From Roridomyces roridus (Eukaryota; Basidiomycota; Agaricomycetes; Agaricales; Mycenaceae): a DNA stretch of 64,000 nucleotides. The position numbers and the translations under genes are program-made. Below, in pieces: positions 1 to 10,924 of the stretch (the first letter of the stretch is position 1; every line of letters starts with the position of its first letter). The DNA is taken from the NCBI GenBank assembly GCA_029378245.1, contig JARKIF010000004.1, positions 496,001 to 560,000 of the forward strand. Direction: 5' to 3'. The notes beneath the pieces were generated by a model. That model was given only the letters and a program-made list of their open reading frames with translations, was not told the DNA's origin and did not search any database.

Positions 1-829
1 AATCTTGTCCACTTTCAATCCAAATAGAGAAACAGAAGGGCAACCATCCCGTACTGCAGGAAATTGACCTTCATCGTGAGCGTTGGGAGCAGGTGAGTCG
101 CTTTTAGACCGCGTACCGATGTCTGACGTCGAGGAGCAGGTAGTAACCGAAACAACCGGAAGTGCGCTGCGGAGTTTCTTCAAAGGATCAATGCCTATGC
201 TTCGTAATCTCTCCGTGACGATGCAAGACGACACCGGAGTACGGCCAGCTGTATCCCCCGTCGACTTGCCTCGGCTTCGGAGAGTTTCGCTCACTTGGTT
301 CCGGTACCCCGTGGATTGGTTGCCCTGCGCTCAATTGACGTCTCTCACGCTTAACGCCATGCATTCGCCCAACTATATCCCCATTCTTCGCCATGCGATC
401 CATCTCGTGAACCTGACATTCATTGGCTGCGATCTCTTCACGAGGTCGGAGGCACAATCTCAACTCGACATCCCACTCACCCAGCTCACAAGCCTCGTGA
501 TCGTGGCCTCGAATGTTGTTCGAGTGCTTAATTTGATCAGTATTCCCACGCTCCATACGCTATGGCTGTCGGGTGGGGATTTGGGCGACTTCCCCATGGG
601 TACCCTGTGTCCGTTGATCTCCAGATGTGGAAATGGCAAGCTTAGAAAAGTCCTCGTCGTCGGACATCTTTCGCGAGGGGTGTCAAAGAAAGCATTTCGC
701 AGTGCCTTCCCGACCATTTCGGAAATCTCGTTCAACAGCCGATTTCGCTTTGATGCGAGGCAGGAAGGAGACGAGGAGGACTCTGGTGATTCAGACGAAG
801 AAGACTCGGATTCCCATTCTTCTGGCTGA
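1..829 (+). CDS. F-box family protein, 3' part (5' end outside window)
   Basis: Two exons are readable: 3-92, then a 47-bp GT-AG intron (93-139), then 140-829. Exon 1 ends with the family signature HRERWEQ. Exon 2 carries the leucine-rich region (WLPCAQLTSLTL, ILRHAIHLVNLTF, IPLTQLTSLVI) and a Glu/Asp/Ser-rich acidic tail. The paralogues in this window place the F-box itself upstream of base 1. F-box proteins of this kind are presumed substrate receptors of SCF ubiquitin ligases; no substrate can be inferred. The visible part has no frameshift, unlike most paralogues here. It lies tail-to-tail with DyP copy 1, an arrangement repeated at 38-42.5 kb. Confidence 0.8.
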
Positions 830-1366
830 CGGACTTCGCTTTTGGTGTGTCAACGCCTTTCCTCCGCAGCTTATGTTCTCACTAATATGTATATTCCGTA
901 TTAGTCGCGTTGCCCCTAGCCTAATCCAAGTCGACGGCGTCGGCCTCCAGAGCAAATGAATCTTTGCTTTTGATGTTAGCTGCAAGCGTCTGGGCATCCG
1001 GAGTCTGTGTCTAATATATATCTTCTTGTTAATTGGCTTTGAACTTTCAGATGCAATTCCCTTTCTTTGGTTCGAGCGATTTCAACTCCAGTATGTTTAC
1101 TTCTGCTTGTTTTTTTAGAGCGGGAGATGCCAGAACTTGAGCCTGACTCTCCACCTCGTCGAATGTGGACCAACGGTGAGCGAACCCGTGTTTCGAGCGT
1201 TTCCCAGAGTTGGTCTCGTCAATTGAATTTCAAATCAGCACCAATGCAATTGTGTATACTATTACTACAAATGTGTCGTGAACCCTCTAATACCCAGAAA
1301 AAATATGCTACACGGGAAACCAAGTCCCGAAGAGTGAAAGCGACAGCAATATAAGCAAAAGACAAC
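830..1366. other. Intergenic, convergent 3' ends; no gene seen
   Basis: This 537-bp stretch lies between the F-box stop and the DyP1 stop. I see no coding signal. Its segments reappear, diverged, at about 38705-38827 and 40167-40624 behind the second F-box, where a 1.3-kb TIR element has been inserted. This shows that the duplicated unit includes the intergenic DNA. Confidence 0.6.
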
Positions 1367-3237
1367 TCAAGCAGAAAGCGTGCTGCGGATCGCCGAGATG
1401 GACGGCGAGAAAAAGTACTCGCCTCCTCGGGACACCACAAAGTCCATGGGAAGCGTGGTGGCTTTGGTCGAGTTTTTCGGGTCGAGGCCGAATACAGCAC
1501 GAGGAGAGCCGCCGTTCTCGCCTACGATGGGGTCAAACCCGGTTTTCTGGTGCAAGAATCTGTGGGTCACAATTAGATTGGGAATACGTGAAAGGGGCGA
1601 AGGAAAGACTCACGCGCTGTTATCCGACCAGAATTGTTGCAGGAAAGAGAAACCCTTGCCAATGTTGGCTTGGTAGGCTACAAAGGCGAGACCACGTTCA
1701 GTCTTGGTGGTGTGTGAGGACGATTCGGCTTGAGAGACTGTTCACGGTCGGTCGTCAGCACGAGTTCAAGATGGGTGCAAGGAAGACTCACCCTCGGGGC
1801 CGTAGGGAATACCACCGCGCACGATGTGGTGTGAGTTGGACGCAGTCTCAGGCAGTCCGAGGTCAGCGCGAGGCCGAGTCTTACGGATGTGGGCGGCAAA
1901 GGGGCATTTGGTCTGGTCGGTGCTGTCCGATACAGTCTGACCGGGCGCGGCGTAAGTGAAGTCATTGTTGCGGTGGGGGTCAGCACCAAGCTGAGGGTCG
2001 TCGTGCGTGGGGGAGAGGAAGACCGGTGCGCCCTGGAGAGAGGAAAAAGTCAGCCAGCCGTAAAATCGAGAGAAAGAAGGTAACTGACACTTTTCCACCG
2101 ACCCATCATCCGCGCACCGAGGAGATCCGAACCTTGCTGCCGGGTGAGACCAGGAACAGTCGTGATCGGGTTGTCGGACAAGAACTTGTTGAATTCGGGC
2201 ACGAGCTGCTTGAGTTGGCGGAAGAGTAGGAAAGAACCATCCTTGGCCCCCGTGGGGCGCTGGACGTCGTCGCCGTTCTCACCGACCAGAATCTCACCAG
2301 GAGGGATGACGGCCTGGCCCGGGAGTGCCGTCTGGAAGCCCTGCACGGCGGGGTTGCTGATGCCGTCGAGGAAGCCAAAATCTATGCGATCGTTAATAAT
2401 GTTTATATTGGGAGAAGAGGAGATACTCACGCTCATGGCCCTGGTTGGCTCCCGGACGTGCTGCAGCATCGAGCGAGTAGGCCTCTTTGATGGTGCCGGC
2501 GAGCGCGCTTCTCAGAGAAGCCAGAGTCGACTGGATGTTGCTCGTCGTGTCCGAGGCAAGAAGGATGACGCCGTGGATGCTTGTCCCAACGAACTGAGGC
2601 ACCCAATTCGAACTTCCTGGGTCGCAGAGACTGACAGCATTGGCGAGCTGACCAGCGCTAAAGTCGGGGTCGTTGAGTCCGCCGGCAACGTTCAGCGCTG
2701 AGAGGCCGGTTTGTGAGAACGCGATGTTACTGGGAATTCGATTAGTCATGGCAAAGTGTAGGTGGAAGGAAAACTCGCAGCATAGTCTTGGGCTGCTTGG
2801 AGGTGTTGAGAACCTGAGTCGTGCTCGTCACGAGAGGTAGTATAGACGACTTGAGCTTCTGTTTGAATTTGGCGGCATCCGTGATGCTGAAGAACAGGAA
2901 GAATTCCTTGTTCTTTTTCATCCCAATTCTATCAAACAGTTAGAAAATGCATCTAGCAGCAAAAGGAATGCGTACAGAATATCGCCCTGGATGTCATCCA
3001 AGTTGAGACCAGCCGCATTCGAAGCAGCTTTGGCTGCAGCGGGTGTGGGCAGTTTAGGCATTGCCGCGGGGTCTACAATGGAATCGCTCAGACAGCATCT
3101 CAAAAAAGGGAAGCATACATACCGATCAACAGCGACGAATCCCGTTTCCAGTCGACCTCGTGCGAACGAATCTCGGCGGCGCGGACAGTGCCAACAGCAG
3201 AGAGGATCAAACCAGCAAAGGCAGTAGTGATCTTCAT
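1367..3237 (-). CDS. Dye-decolorizing peroxidase (DyP-type), copy 1
   Basis: Secreted heme peroxidase (DyP family) that uses H2O2 to oxidise dyes and phenolic or lignin-related substrates outside the cell. Eight exons on the complement: 3237-3123, 3072-2976, 2928-2779, 2729-2431, 2381-2089, 2032-1792, 1737-1614, 1559-1367. They sum to 1512 nt (503 aa), a usual fungal DyP length. A hydrophobic signal peptide spans about residues 1-20, ending VRA. The DyP hallmark GFLDG puts the distal acid at D226. The proximal heme ligand is H366 in AAHIRK, and the catalytic Arg is R390 in IVRGG. Intron 3 (2730-2778) appears to start with GC (GCGAGT), giving KTML/NIAF across the junction. The start is the only ATG giving the signal peptide. 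A frameshifted paralogue lies at 40625-42491. Confidence 0.92.
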
Positions 3238-3299
3238 TTTGATAATGTGTTGAGCGGAAGAGGGCGGGAGCCGGGTGGCCGCTGTTGCATTCTGGACTG

Positions 3300-3307
3300 A
3301 TTTTATG
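3300..3307 (-). promoter_or_regulatory. TATA-like element of DyP1
   Basis: CATAAAAT read on the minus strand, about 63 bp upstream of the DyP1 ATG. The same motif is kept at 42565-42572 upstream of DyP copy 2. Position and conservation suggest a core promoter element. Confidence 0.4.
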
Positions 3308-3934
3308 GAGAGTGGTTGAGGGGTACAGGCACGACATTCGGGTCCTGATCAGGAACTCTTGAAACTTGCAATGGAACGCAGCGATATGGTCGTGAGAGGC
3401 ATGTTGCTGAGCCTAAATATCCACCTAGACTCCCGACGAAGTAGAAGAACAGCAGACTCCAGCCCGCTGTTCGCTTGAAGACCTCCTCTCAGTCCCATCC
3501 TCACGAGGTACTTTCTCTCCTAATAGGAGCAGCCCTGGAGCTCAGGCCAGGGACTGGAGTGCAGGATCGAATTGAATCCGCTCCACGAATTGATCGCCGA
3601 CTCCGAATCCGGTACAGCCACCTGTCATTGATCTTGCGACAATTGAATCGGGTTCCTTGGAGCAGGATCTTATACGGAGAGTTGAAACGGTTCCTGGAAA
3701 CGGGAATCCCGCGCAGAAATCTTGCGCAACAACCTCTGACGTTTGAATGGGTTCGTTCGACAATAAACAGAGCACGTTCGAGGTTACTAGCCATGGTTTA
3801 GACGAGGTTTGGATAGAGAACTTGGTGGAATTTAATACTCCGTAGAAACCGCGTTGAATAGATCTAGACTCGCGTTTCAAATCCAGCCCGGCGGTCCTTT
3901 GTGTAATCCAAGTCGTGCAATCAATATCGTTACC

Positions 3935-3993
3935 CTATATACAACTACTTGTTCGTCAGTTGATATAGTCTGGTCCCGAGACTATCGTTACCC
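3935..3993. repeat. 59-bp insertion with 11-bp direct repeats and a foldback core
   Basis: TATCGTTACCC occurs at 3924-3934 and again at 3983-3993. The right arm lacks the DNA between them. The insert starts CTATATACAACT and later has AGTTGATATAG, so it can fold into a hairpin. It looks like a tiny foldback element or an excision remnant; it could also be a slippage product. Confidence 0.45.
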
Positions 3994-4227
3994 GACTTGC
4001 CGTGAAGGCGAGTGGATGCCCCAAGAGCTTGGAACCAGGCAACGAAAAGCCCATTGCAAGCCAGGAATTTCCAGGAATCGGCGGGCTCCTGGGCAACGAT
4101 GTGCACGCGTGTATGCAGGCTGGTCGATGGCAAGCCGCAGAAGTGGTACTTATACAATGAGAGGCGAGCACAAAGAATTGACACAGGCAAGGGCTACAGC
4201 TCACAGTCATCTCGGTATATGCGACAA

Positions 4228-5122
4228 GCTTTTTATTTCCAAATTCTGGAAAGCACTCCACAAATTAACAGGCGTCAAACTAAAGCTTTCGTCTGCCTTC
4301 CATCCCGAAACGGATGGGTCTAGTGAACGCACCAACAAGACACTCAATCAATGCATTCGATATCATGTCGCACGGAATCAACGTGGCTGGGTACGAGCCC
4401 TCCCACGGGTCCGATTCCACATTATGAACACGGTCAACAAATCAACAGGCTACTCCCCTTTCCAACTTAAACTAGGTCGTTCCCCCCGCTTAATTCCGCC
4501 TCTGGTGACTCCTGATTCAGACGTGAGCGCGGAAGACGTTGCAGCTGCCGACATCATCTCGAAATTGGAACAAGATGTTGCGGACGCCCGCGACAGTTTA
4601 CTGGCTGCTAAAGTGGTCCAAGCGGCGAATGCGAATAAACAACGACGCGGTGATCCCGACTATAAGATAGGGGACCGAGTAAAACTGACAACTGAACATC
4701 GCCGGTCGATGTACTTGCGGACAAAGGAGGGCCGTTGTGCCAAATTCATGCCCCGTTTCGATGTACCATATGTTATTACGGACGTGCACAGCGAGTGCTC
4801 TACTGTGACTCTTGACATGACAACCCAGCCCGGAGTCTTCCCCGTTTTCCACACCTCTGAAATTGAACCTTACATCGAGAATGACACCAATTTATTCCCC
4901 GACCGCGAACTACCCAGACCAGGGCCCGTCATCACACCTCACGGCGCTGAGGAATGGCTCATAGATGAGATCATCGATGAAAGGAAACGAGGCCGAGGTA
5001 AACAATATCTAGTGCGCTGGGCCGGCCATGGTGACGAGGATATGCGCTGGCTCCCGGGTCGTGAACTTGCTGAGTGTGAAGCATTGGATCGATGGCTCGC
5101 TCAACTCGACAGAAACTGCTGA
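4228..5122 (+). pseudogene. Ty3/gypsy integrase C-terminal fragment with chromodomain
   Basis: Continuous reading frame with the integrase core end (FHPETDG followed by SSERTNKTLNQ, holding the third catalytic residue, Glu). Then come the GPF/Y-like region (VFPVFHTSEIEPY) and a C-terminal chromodomain (EEWLIDEIIDERKRGRGKQY, then YLVRWAGHG). This order is typical of chromoviruses, whose chromodomain guides integration to marked chromatin. The upstream part of the frame (3854-4227) is host repeat sequence shared with the right arm and is not part of the element. There is no start codon of its own. Confidence 0.82.
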
Positions 5123-5206
5123 TAGATTTCATCACCTCTGCAACTGACATTCTATTGTACCTTCTCTCCCTTCAACCCATAGCCCATTTTTTTGGGAGGG
5201 GAGGGG

Positions 5207-5406
5207 TGTAATCATGCTGCTTACATCTGATGTTTGTGTATATGGATATTGAGACTCTCTCTCTTTCTGTTACTTCCGTCTCGACTGTACCTAGCTAGTG
5301 TCTCCAACCCGACTCCCTGAAAAGGGTCTAGATTCTTTTCCCGTGTGATAATTCTCCTTTCTTGACGACTCGAAACATCTTGGTATCGGCTCTAGGTGAG
5401 CAAGAT
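5207..5406 (+). repeat. 3' LTR of the truncated Ty3 element
   Basis: Starts TGTAATCATGC directly after the purine-rich tract. The downstream limit is set by where homology to the right arm resumes, near 5407. No 5' LTR partner is present, so the ends cannot be proven by comparison. Confidence 0.55.
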
Positions 5407-5697
5407 TCCATTTCAAAGCATATAGGAGAACAAAAGAACGAGATTCACACACGCTGAGCTCGAGTCGAACGAGGTGCAAAGTGAGTCCAAGGAACGCACA
5501 AGGTTTGCGGGAAGTTCTTGTCCAGCCATCGATCTTGGTACATAAATATCCCGTACAATGGACGGGATTGACTCCTCAGCAACGCACAGGGTGCACAGGG
5601 TTTCAAGATCAGGACGCGTTGTACTTATGATTTCACGTGACCGTTTATCGGAATGATGTGATGACGTTGCCCTTTTCTCTGACCACCACCACTGCCA

Positions 5698-6805
5698 ATG
5701 GCCGACGAAGAGAGAATGCACCTCCTCCCGATAGAGAGGCATGGATACAAGGACCCCGTCCTGACCCTCCCTCCAGAAATCTTCTCCGAAATCCTCGTCC
5801 ACACCCTCCCCCCGTACCCCCTCTGTTCACCGCTGACCGGCCGTGCATCGCCGATACCGCTCACACACGTTTGTCGCAGGTGGCGAGAAATAGCTCTAGC
5901 GACCCCTCAGCTCTGGCGGTCCATCGCCTTACCTTTCGCCTGTACCTTGGACTACCATATTCGGGTGAAGCAAACTGAGGCCGTGCGGACCTGGCTGGAT
6001 AGGTCGGGATCATGTCCACTTTCAGTTCAAATACACATGGAGGACAATAATTATTTATCGATATGGGCAGGAGGTTGGCGGGAAATTCCTCTTTATCGCG
6101 AACGCTGGGAGCAGGTGAGTGCTCGTAGACGGACACTTCAGGTCCATGTCTGACGTCCATGAACAGCTGGAAATCAAAGCTACGGAATACGCGCTGCGGA
6201 GCCTCCTCGCATGCCGTATGCCGATGCTTCGCAGTCTCTCCCTGACCATGGAAGACGACAGTTTATCGCACCCACGCGTCGACCCTCGCGACTTCCCTCG
6301 GCTTCAGGCAGTGTCGCTCACTCTGTTCCAGTCCCCCGTGGATTGGTTGCCCTGGGGTCAAATGACGTCTCTCACAATCGAAGACATGTCCTCTGGCAGC
6401 TACATCCCTATTCTCCGAGATGCGATCCATCTTGTGGACTTGACACTCCTCGACTGCGAGTTCTTTATGCATTCGAACCCAGAATCCCCAGGTAGCATCC
6501 CACTCACTCAGCTCACAAGCCTCGTGATAATGGGCTCGAATGTTGTTCAAATTCTTGGTGCGATCGACGCTCCAGCGCTCCAAGCGCTACAGATATCCGG
6601 CGAGGATCTGGGAGACGAGTCGGAGGACCCCATCGATACGCTGGCGGCGTTGGTCTCGAGGTCTCGATGTGGTATGCTTCGAAAGCTGCTCATCGCAGGA
6701 CCTCGTTTGCCATGGGTGTCAAAGAAAGCGTTTCGCAGCGCATTCCCTGCCATCCCGGAAATTGCGTTCAAGGTTTCGTTTGGATGCGAGGCAGGAAGGA
6801 GATGA
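5698..6805 (+). CDS. F-box family protein A (351 aa, altered C-terminus)
   Basis: Exons 5698-6114 and 6167-6805 around a 52-bp GT-AG intron; 139 + 212 codons before the stop. The F-box-like domain covers about residues 18-76 (LTLPPEIFSEILVHTLPPYP, then PIPLTHVCRRWREIALATP). It is followed by a leucine-rich region. Expected role: SCF ubiquitin-ligase receptor. Compared with the mirror copy (22016-23081), about 4 bp are missing near 6773. The frame therefore changes and the acidic tail is replaced by VSFGCEAGRR. The F-box is intact here but truncated in the mirror copy, so neither arm carries the full ancestral gene. Confidence 0.75.
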
Positions 6806-7663
6806 GGAGGATTCGGGTGATGCCGAGTAGGATCATCTTCTGAGTGACTGTTCTCTGTTCTGGTAGGTCCTTTGTGCTACTCGCTCTGAATACGTACTGA
6901 AGTACTCGTGATAGCCTCCAAGTCGACTGCGCTGTAGACTTTCCTTTCCTCCCAATCGCGCCCACGCGGTTGACGAGTGTCTTGATGCGTTGATATACAA
7001 ACAAGTATCTTTCCCTGGTCGCTTCGGTATCTTTTATTCCGTCCGGTTACAGAGCAGCAGTAGAGCGGATATACAGGAGGAGAACTCTGGGCGTCAAGAT
7101 GCAGGTTCGACAACCCAAGGGTGTGAAAGACTGAAAGTTAATCATTGACTGTGACCTCATTCAACACAACGACCACTCACTGGTGAGATCCGGCATGCTC
7201 CTCGCGGAGTAAGATTCAACTCGTTCCCGCCGCTTTCCAATTTCGCGCTCAGTACTCGGGGACTTTGACCTCTTCTTTCTGGTGTTTTTTGTTGCTTCCG
7301 ATTTAAAAAAAATTGCTCTCATTCAAGCGCGATTGCACTCCTTAGTCCCTCCCTCGTACATCCTTGATTATAGCATTAGAGTCGGACGCGTCCTCGCGTT
7401 GATCAATTTGATCGGCTGATGTCACTCGTGACCGTTTACGGCCGGGTGCAGTTGCAGCTTCCTCTTGACCACCCGCACGAGCGGGACGGTAAACACACTG
7501 TGCTGAACGCTGGCTCTGACTGCTAGGCTAGCTATTCTCCAGCCCTCACGCAGCTGCCACAGTGCTTCTTGACCACCACCCGCGGAGACAGGGAATCGCT
7601 GGTGAGAACTTCGTCAGGCCCGGGCACGCTCCACTGGCTCTAAACGCTTTTTCACCCTGCTCT
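6806..7663. other. Intergenic between F-box loci A and B
   Basis: No gene seen. It is nearly identical in inverted form to 21182-22015, with only a few single-base differences such as a one-base indel near 7398. It presumably holds the 5' flank of locus B. Confidence 0.6.
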
Positions 7664-8793
7664 ATGGCACATCTAGACCCAAAAGCTGTCCGTGCTGCCG
7701 ATCGCTCCCGCATTCTGCAGATCGACGCGGAGATCGACGAACTCGAAAAAAGGCTTCACCTGCTGCGGGTCGAGAGGAACGAGTCCCAGCAACGGCTCGA
7801 TGCCTACACATATCCCGTCCTGGCCCTTCCCAACGAGATTGTCTCGGAGATCTTCCTCCAGTCCCTCCCCCGTATCCATGGTGTCCGCCATTGGCAGGTC
7901 TCGGTTCTCCGACGTCTCTCACGCACATTTGTCGACCGTGGCGTGAGATCGCTCTAGCCACACCGACACTCTGGCGGGCCATTTCTCTCATCCCCTCCGA
8001 CTTTGGTGAAGAGCAGACGCGAGCTTGGCTGGAAAGCTCGGGGTCATGTCCACTCTGGATCGAGGTGGACCCCGACGTCGATGATGACGACCGTCAGATA
8101 TCGACAGAATGTCTCAAAACACTCCTTCTCCATCGCGAACGTTGGCAGCACGTGGAACTGACTCTGCCGGAGTACACGCTCGACCTCATCAAAGGGCCGA
8201 TGCCGCTACTCTATCGTTTATCCATCGATGTCCCACCTGCCCCCATTCACCTCGGCCCTGCCGGTGGCAGCAGTCTTTACCGCCCTTCCGCTTGCCCCCA
8301 GGACTTCCCAGGACTTCGGGAAATCTCGTTGACCAACGTCGATCCGGTGGACTGGTTACCCTGGGCTTAAATCACGTCTTTGACGCTCCGAGATATGGAC
8401 CCACCATTATCCCTTCGTGACGCGGTCGACTTGGTCGACTTGACCTTAAAGATCGATCTAGATCTAATTGATTCCTTTCCCGACGTCAAACTCGTAAATC
8501 TGCAAAATCTCGTCATACTGGACGGTTGCGCGCGCTTCTCGCTCCACGCACTCGTCGTCCCCTCGCTCCGTGTTCTTCAAGTGCCAGCTCGGTTTCTGGG
8601 CAGTAACCCCGTGGCTGCCGTCGCTTCGTTCAATTCCCTCATCTCCAAGTCTGGATGCAAGCTACAGAGACTCACTATCACCGGGAGACCGCCTCCATCT
8701 ATGATGACGTCCATCCGCCAGGCATTCCCGTCTTTCTTCGTCAATTTTCCCTGCATAGCTCGGAAGAGTATAGTAGCGGCCGAGTCCGACTGA
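7664..8793 (+). pseudogene. F-box family pseudogene B
   Basis: Starts MAHLDPKAVRAADRSR, then a short coiled-coil segment (EIDELEKRLHLLRVERNE) and an F-box start (LALPNEIVSEIFLQSL). One base is missing in a C run near 7867, so the frame moves before PTSLTHICRPWREIALATP. A TAA at 8368-8370 replaces the Gln codon that paralogues have in WLPWGQ. The leucine-rich region then reads on to 8793. Both lesions also occur in the mirror copy 20052-21181, so they predate or were shared after the duplication. Confidence 0.85.
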
Positions 8794-9209
8794 TGGAAGA
8801 TCGGTACGGTAAGTTCATTCTATCACTCGGTGGCCTCGGGTTCTCAACCCTCTCTCTCTGCAGAGTGCTCCGGACAGATAGTGGTGGTACAAATAAAACA
8901 AAATCTGGACTTCGTATCATGTGTCGTCTATGCCAACGAATGAAGTTTTCTTCTTAATCGCCGTCAAAGATACAGTCAAGGTTGGCTTTGTTTTCTCTAA
9001 CTCGGAACAAAGGGCGCACGTGAATGCATCCGCATCTTTGGTTGGACCCACATTCCGCGTCTCGGCTAGTGTGGCGCTTGTGTGGCCACAGGTTGTCGCG
9101 CGCGGCGTTATCACTGCACCTTGACCACTACATCTACAATCTGACGACTCTCGTCGGTATTAGAGCCCACTTTACTCCACGACGCGTCCAACAGTCCCAC
9201 AGCAGCCTG

Positions 9210-9827
9210 ATGCCCAGGAGTTGGAACAACCATCGGAACACGCTCCAATGTCCTGTTCTGACTCTTCCTACCGAGATCGTGTCCACCATCTTCGTTCACG
9301 TCCTGCCAGTTTATCCCCTCTGCCCGCCACAAAGGGCCTTTCATCACCAGTTGTCCTTACAGGTGTATGCCGACGGTGGCAACGCATAGCTCTGTCCACT
9401 CCGAGTCTGTGGCGCGCTGTACCCGTGCGCATCGACCTCGGTCGCGGTGTCGATTTAGAACCGCAAATACAGATGTTGCGCTCTTGGCTCGCTCGGCCAG
9501 GGAATTGCTCGCTGTCTATCCAAGTGCCACACGGAGGGGACTATAGCCTGCATCTAGTCAGACAGATATTTGACACCATTCTGCCTCACCGCGAACGTGT
9601 GGAGTATCTGGATCTCGGCCTCGAACGCGGTTATTTGCACGCTTTGGAGGCTGCAATGCCGTTGCCGCGCCTGCGCAACCTCTCCATTGGCTTCAGACGT
9701 TACAGTACAGCGTCCTCCCGCGTATCTTTATGTGGCGTTCCCCAGCTCAGGACGGCATCGCTCACCAACTACCCATATCCCATGGATTTGCTACCGTGGT
9801 CCCAGCTAACATCGCTCACATTGATGA
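9210..9827 (+). pseudogene. F-box family pseudogene C, truncated at the repeat boundary
   Basis: Carries the F-box start (LTLPTEIVSTIFVHVLPVYP), then a frameshift near 9327, then VCRRWQRIALSTPSLWRAV and leucine-rich sequence up to SLTL. Homology to the longer mirror copy (18629-19635) stops at 9827 and unrelated sequence follows. The right arm's version continues, so this left copy is the truncated one. Confidence 0.82.
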
Positions 9828-9869
9828 TTACACCGGTCGGCAATCACTGCCATAGCACAGCCGCTATTT

Positions 9870-10924
9870 TATGGAAGGTCGGACACTCAATGTGATGGAC
9901 GTCGCTTAACGCTTTTGGCAATTTCACCCGACTGCCGCTCGCTTAGAGTTTCATTCGCACCAATGTTTGATCCTCCAGCCGATTGTGCCGATCCTCAGCC
10001 GGCATTCCCGTTGCACTTCAGGGAGTTCCTCGAGTCTCTTGTGCATGTGCGTTGCTCATTTGACCCATTCAGGGTATCTATCTCCCTTAGCCGACATCCA
10101 ATGCCCTCCATTCCACAAAACAGTTCACCTTTCAAGGTCTAAGTATGCCGAGGCCGTTTGGGAGTCGGAACACTCATTGGCGCATCTTGAAGCTTGAATC
10201 TTGAAGGGCAGTCCCTCAATGTCGCCAACCGTAATCCCTGGCAAGTTCTAGGCACGTTGACGCTCACTATCGCAGCATGCCACTGGTGTTCAAGTGAGGG
10301 GATACGTTTATCGGACAAGCCGAGGGCACTTGACCTTCGATGGAGTTCAGTCCAAGCCAGTGCTTGAAGAGCGATGCCGGCTACTGCTGCCTCTACCTAT
10401 GAACCTCTCGCAGACTCCTCCTATGCGTTGTCTGCGATGTCAGTGCAGACCTGTACCGTGTACGGGGAAAGACGATAGATCGGAAGTTGAACAATACTTA
10501 CCAATTGCCACGGTTCCCAGCGAGAAGTTTTCTTTTCGAACAAAAGGAGTAAGTGGGTGGGGTGAGTGAAATTCCCTGAGTATCAGCTCGGGCTCATGCA
10601 GTGAACAAGGTGCTCCGATCGACTGCCCATTCCGCTGCCAGTTGGTGCGAGAGTTAGGTGGGTACATATCAAGTCAGCTTGACGCTGCTCGCGGGCGAAT
10701 GCTGATGAATTCCTTAGCTCGGACATTCCGCCTTGAAGTACACAGTCTGGAGAGCCATGGAGTGAAATGATAGATTGAACGGGAATGCCGAATGAGGATC
10801 GGCACGAGCGGCGGGCGTATCTGCCACTGATGTGAATCAAAATCTAAGCGAGCGGCAGTCGGGTGAAATTGCCAAATCGTTAAGCGACGTCCATCACATC
10901 AGCTTGAGTGTTAGACCTTCCATA
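9870..10924. mobile_element. Non-autonomous TIR DNA transposon, 1.06 kb
   Basis: Ends are inverted: TATGGAAGGTC at 9870 and its complement up to 10924. Imperfect similarity extends about 150 bp inward (e.g. GTGATGGACGTCGCTTAACG in both ends). CTATTT is duplicated outside both ends (9864-9869 and 10925-10930), which fits a 6-bp target-site duplication. No transposase frame is visible. The superfamily is unassigned. Confidence 0.72.

Larger units (their letters stand above)
4217..5406 (+). mobile_element. 5'-truncated Ty3/gypsy chromodomain retrotransposon with 3' LTR
   Basis: This stretch is absent from the matching place in the right arm (about 23392), so it was gained by the left arm or lost from the right. 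It contains the 3' part of integrase plus a chromodomain (4228-5122), a polypurine tract (about 5193-5206, GGGAGGGGAGGGG), and then a TG-starting LTR from 5207 to about 5406. Gag, protease, reverse transcriptase and the first two integrase aspartates are missing. The element is therefore dead. Confidence 0.82.
3406..9827. repeat. Left arm of a large interrupted inverted repeat
   Basis: From GCTGAGCC at 3406 to ATTGATGA at 9827, this arm is matched in reverse complement by 30408 down to 19018. Once the arm-specific insertions are removed, both arms are about 5.1-5.2 kb. Coordinates of the inner part obey a constant sum (28845), e.g. 7664 with 21181 and 9827 with 19018. The arm carries F-box loci A, B and C, and C is cut at the inner boundary. 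Divergence is patchy: near zero from about 6.8 to 9.8 kb, a few percent over locus A, and roughly 20% with indels at 5.4-5.69 kb. Confidence 0.93.

Noticed and set aside
188..556. Minus-strand ORF across the F-box leucine-rich region, recurring at 6263-6583, 22268-22588 and 38249-38506
   Set aside because: It is the antisense shadow of conserved coding sequence in the paralogues and has no start context, introns or domain of its own.
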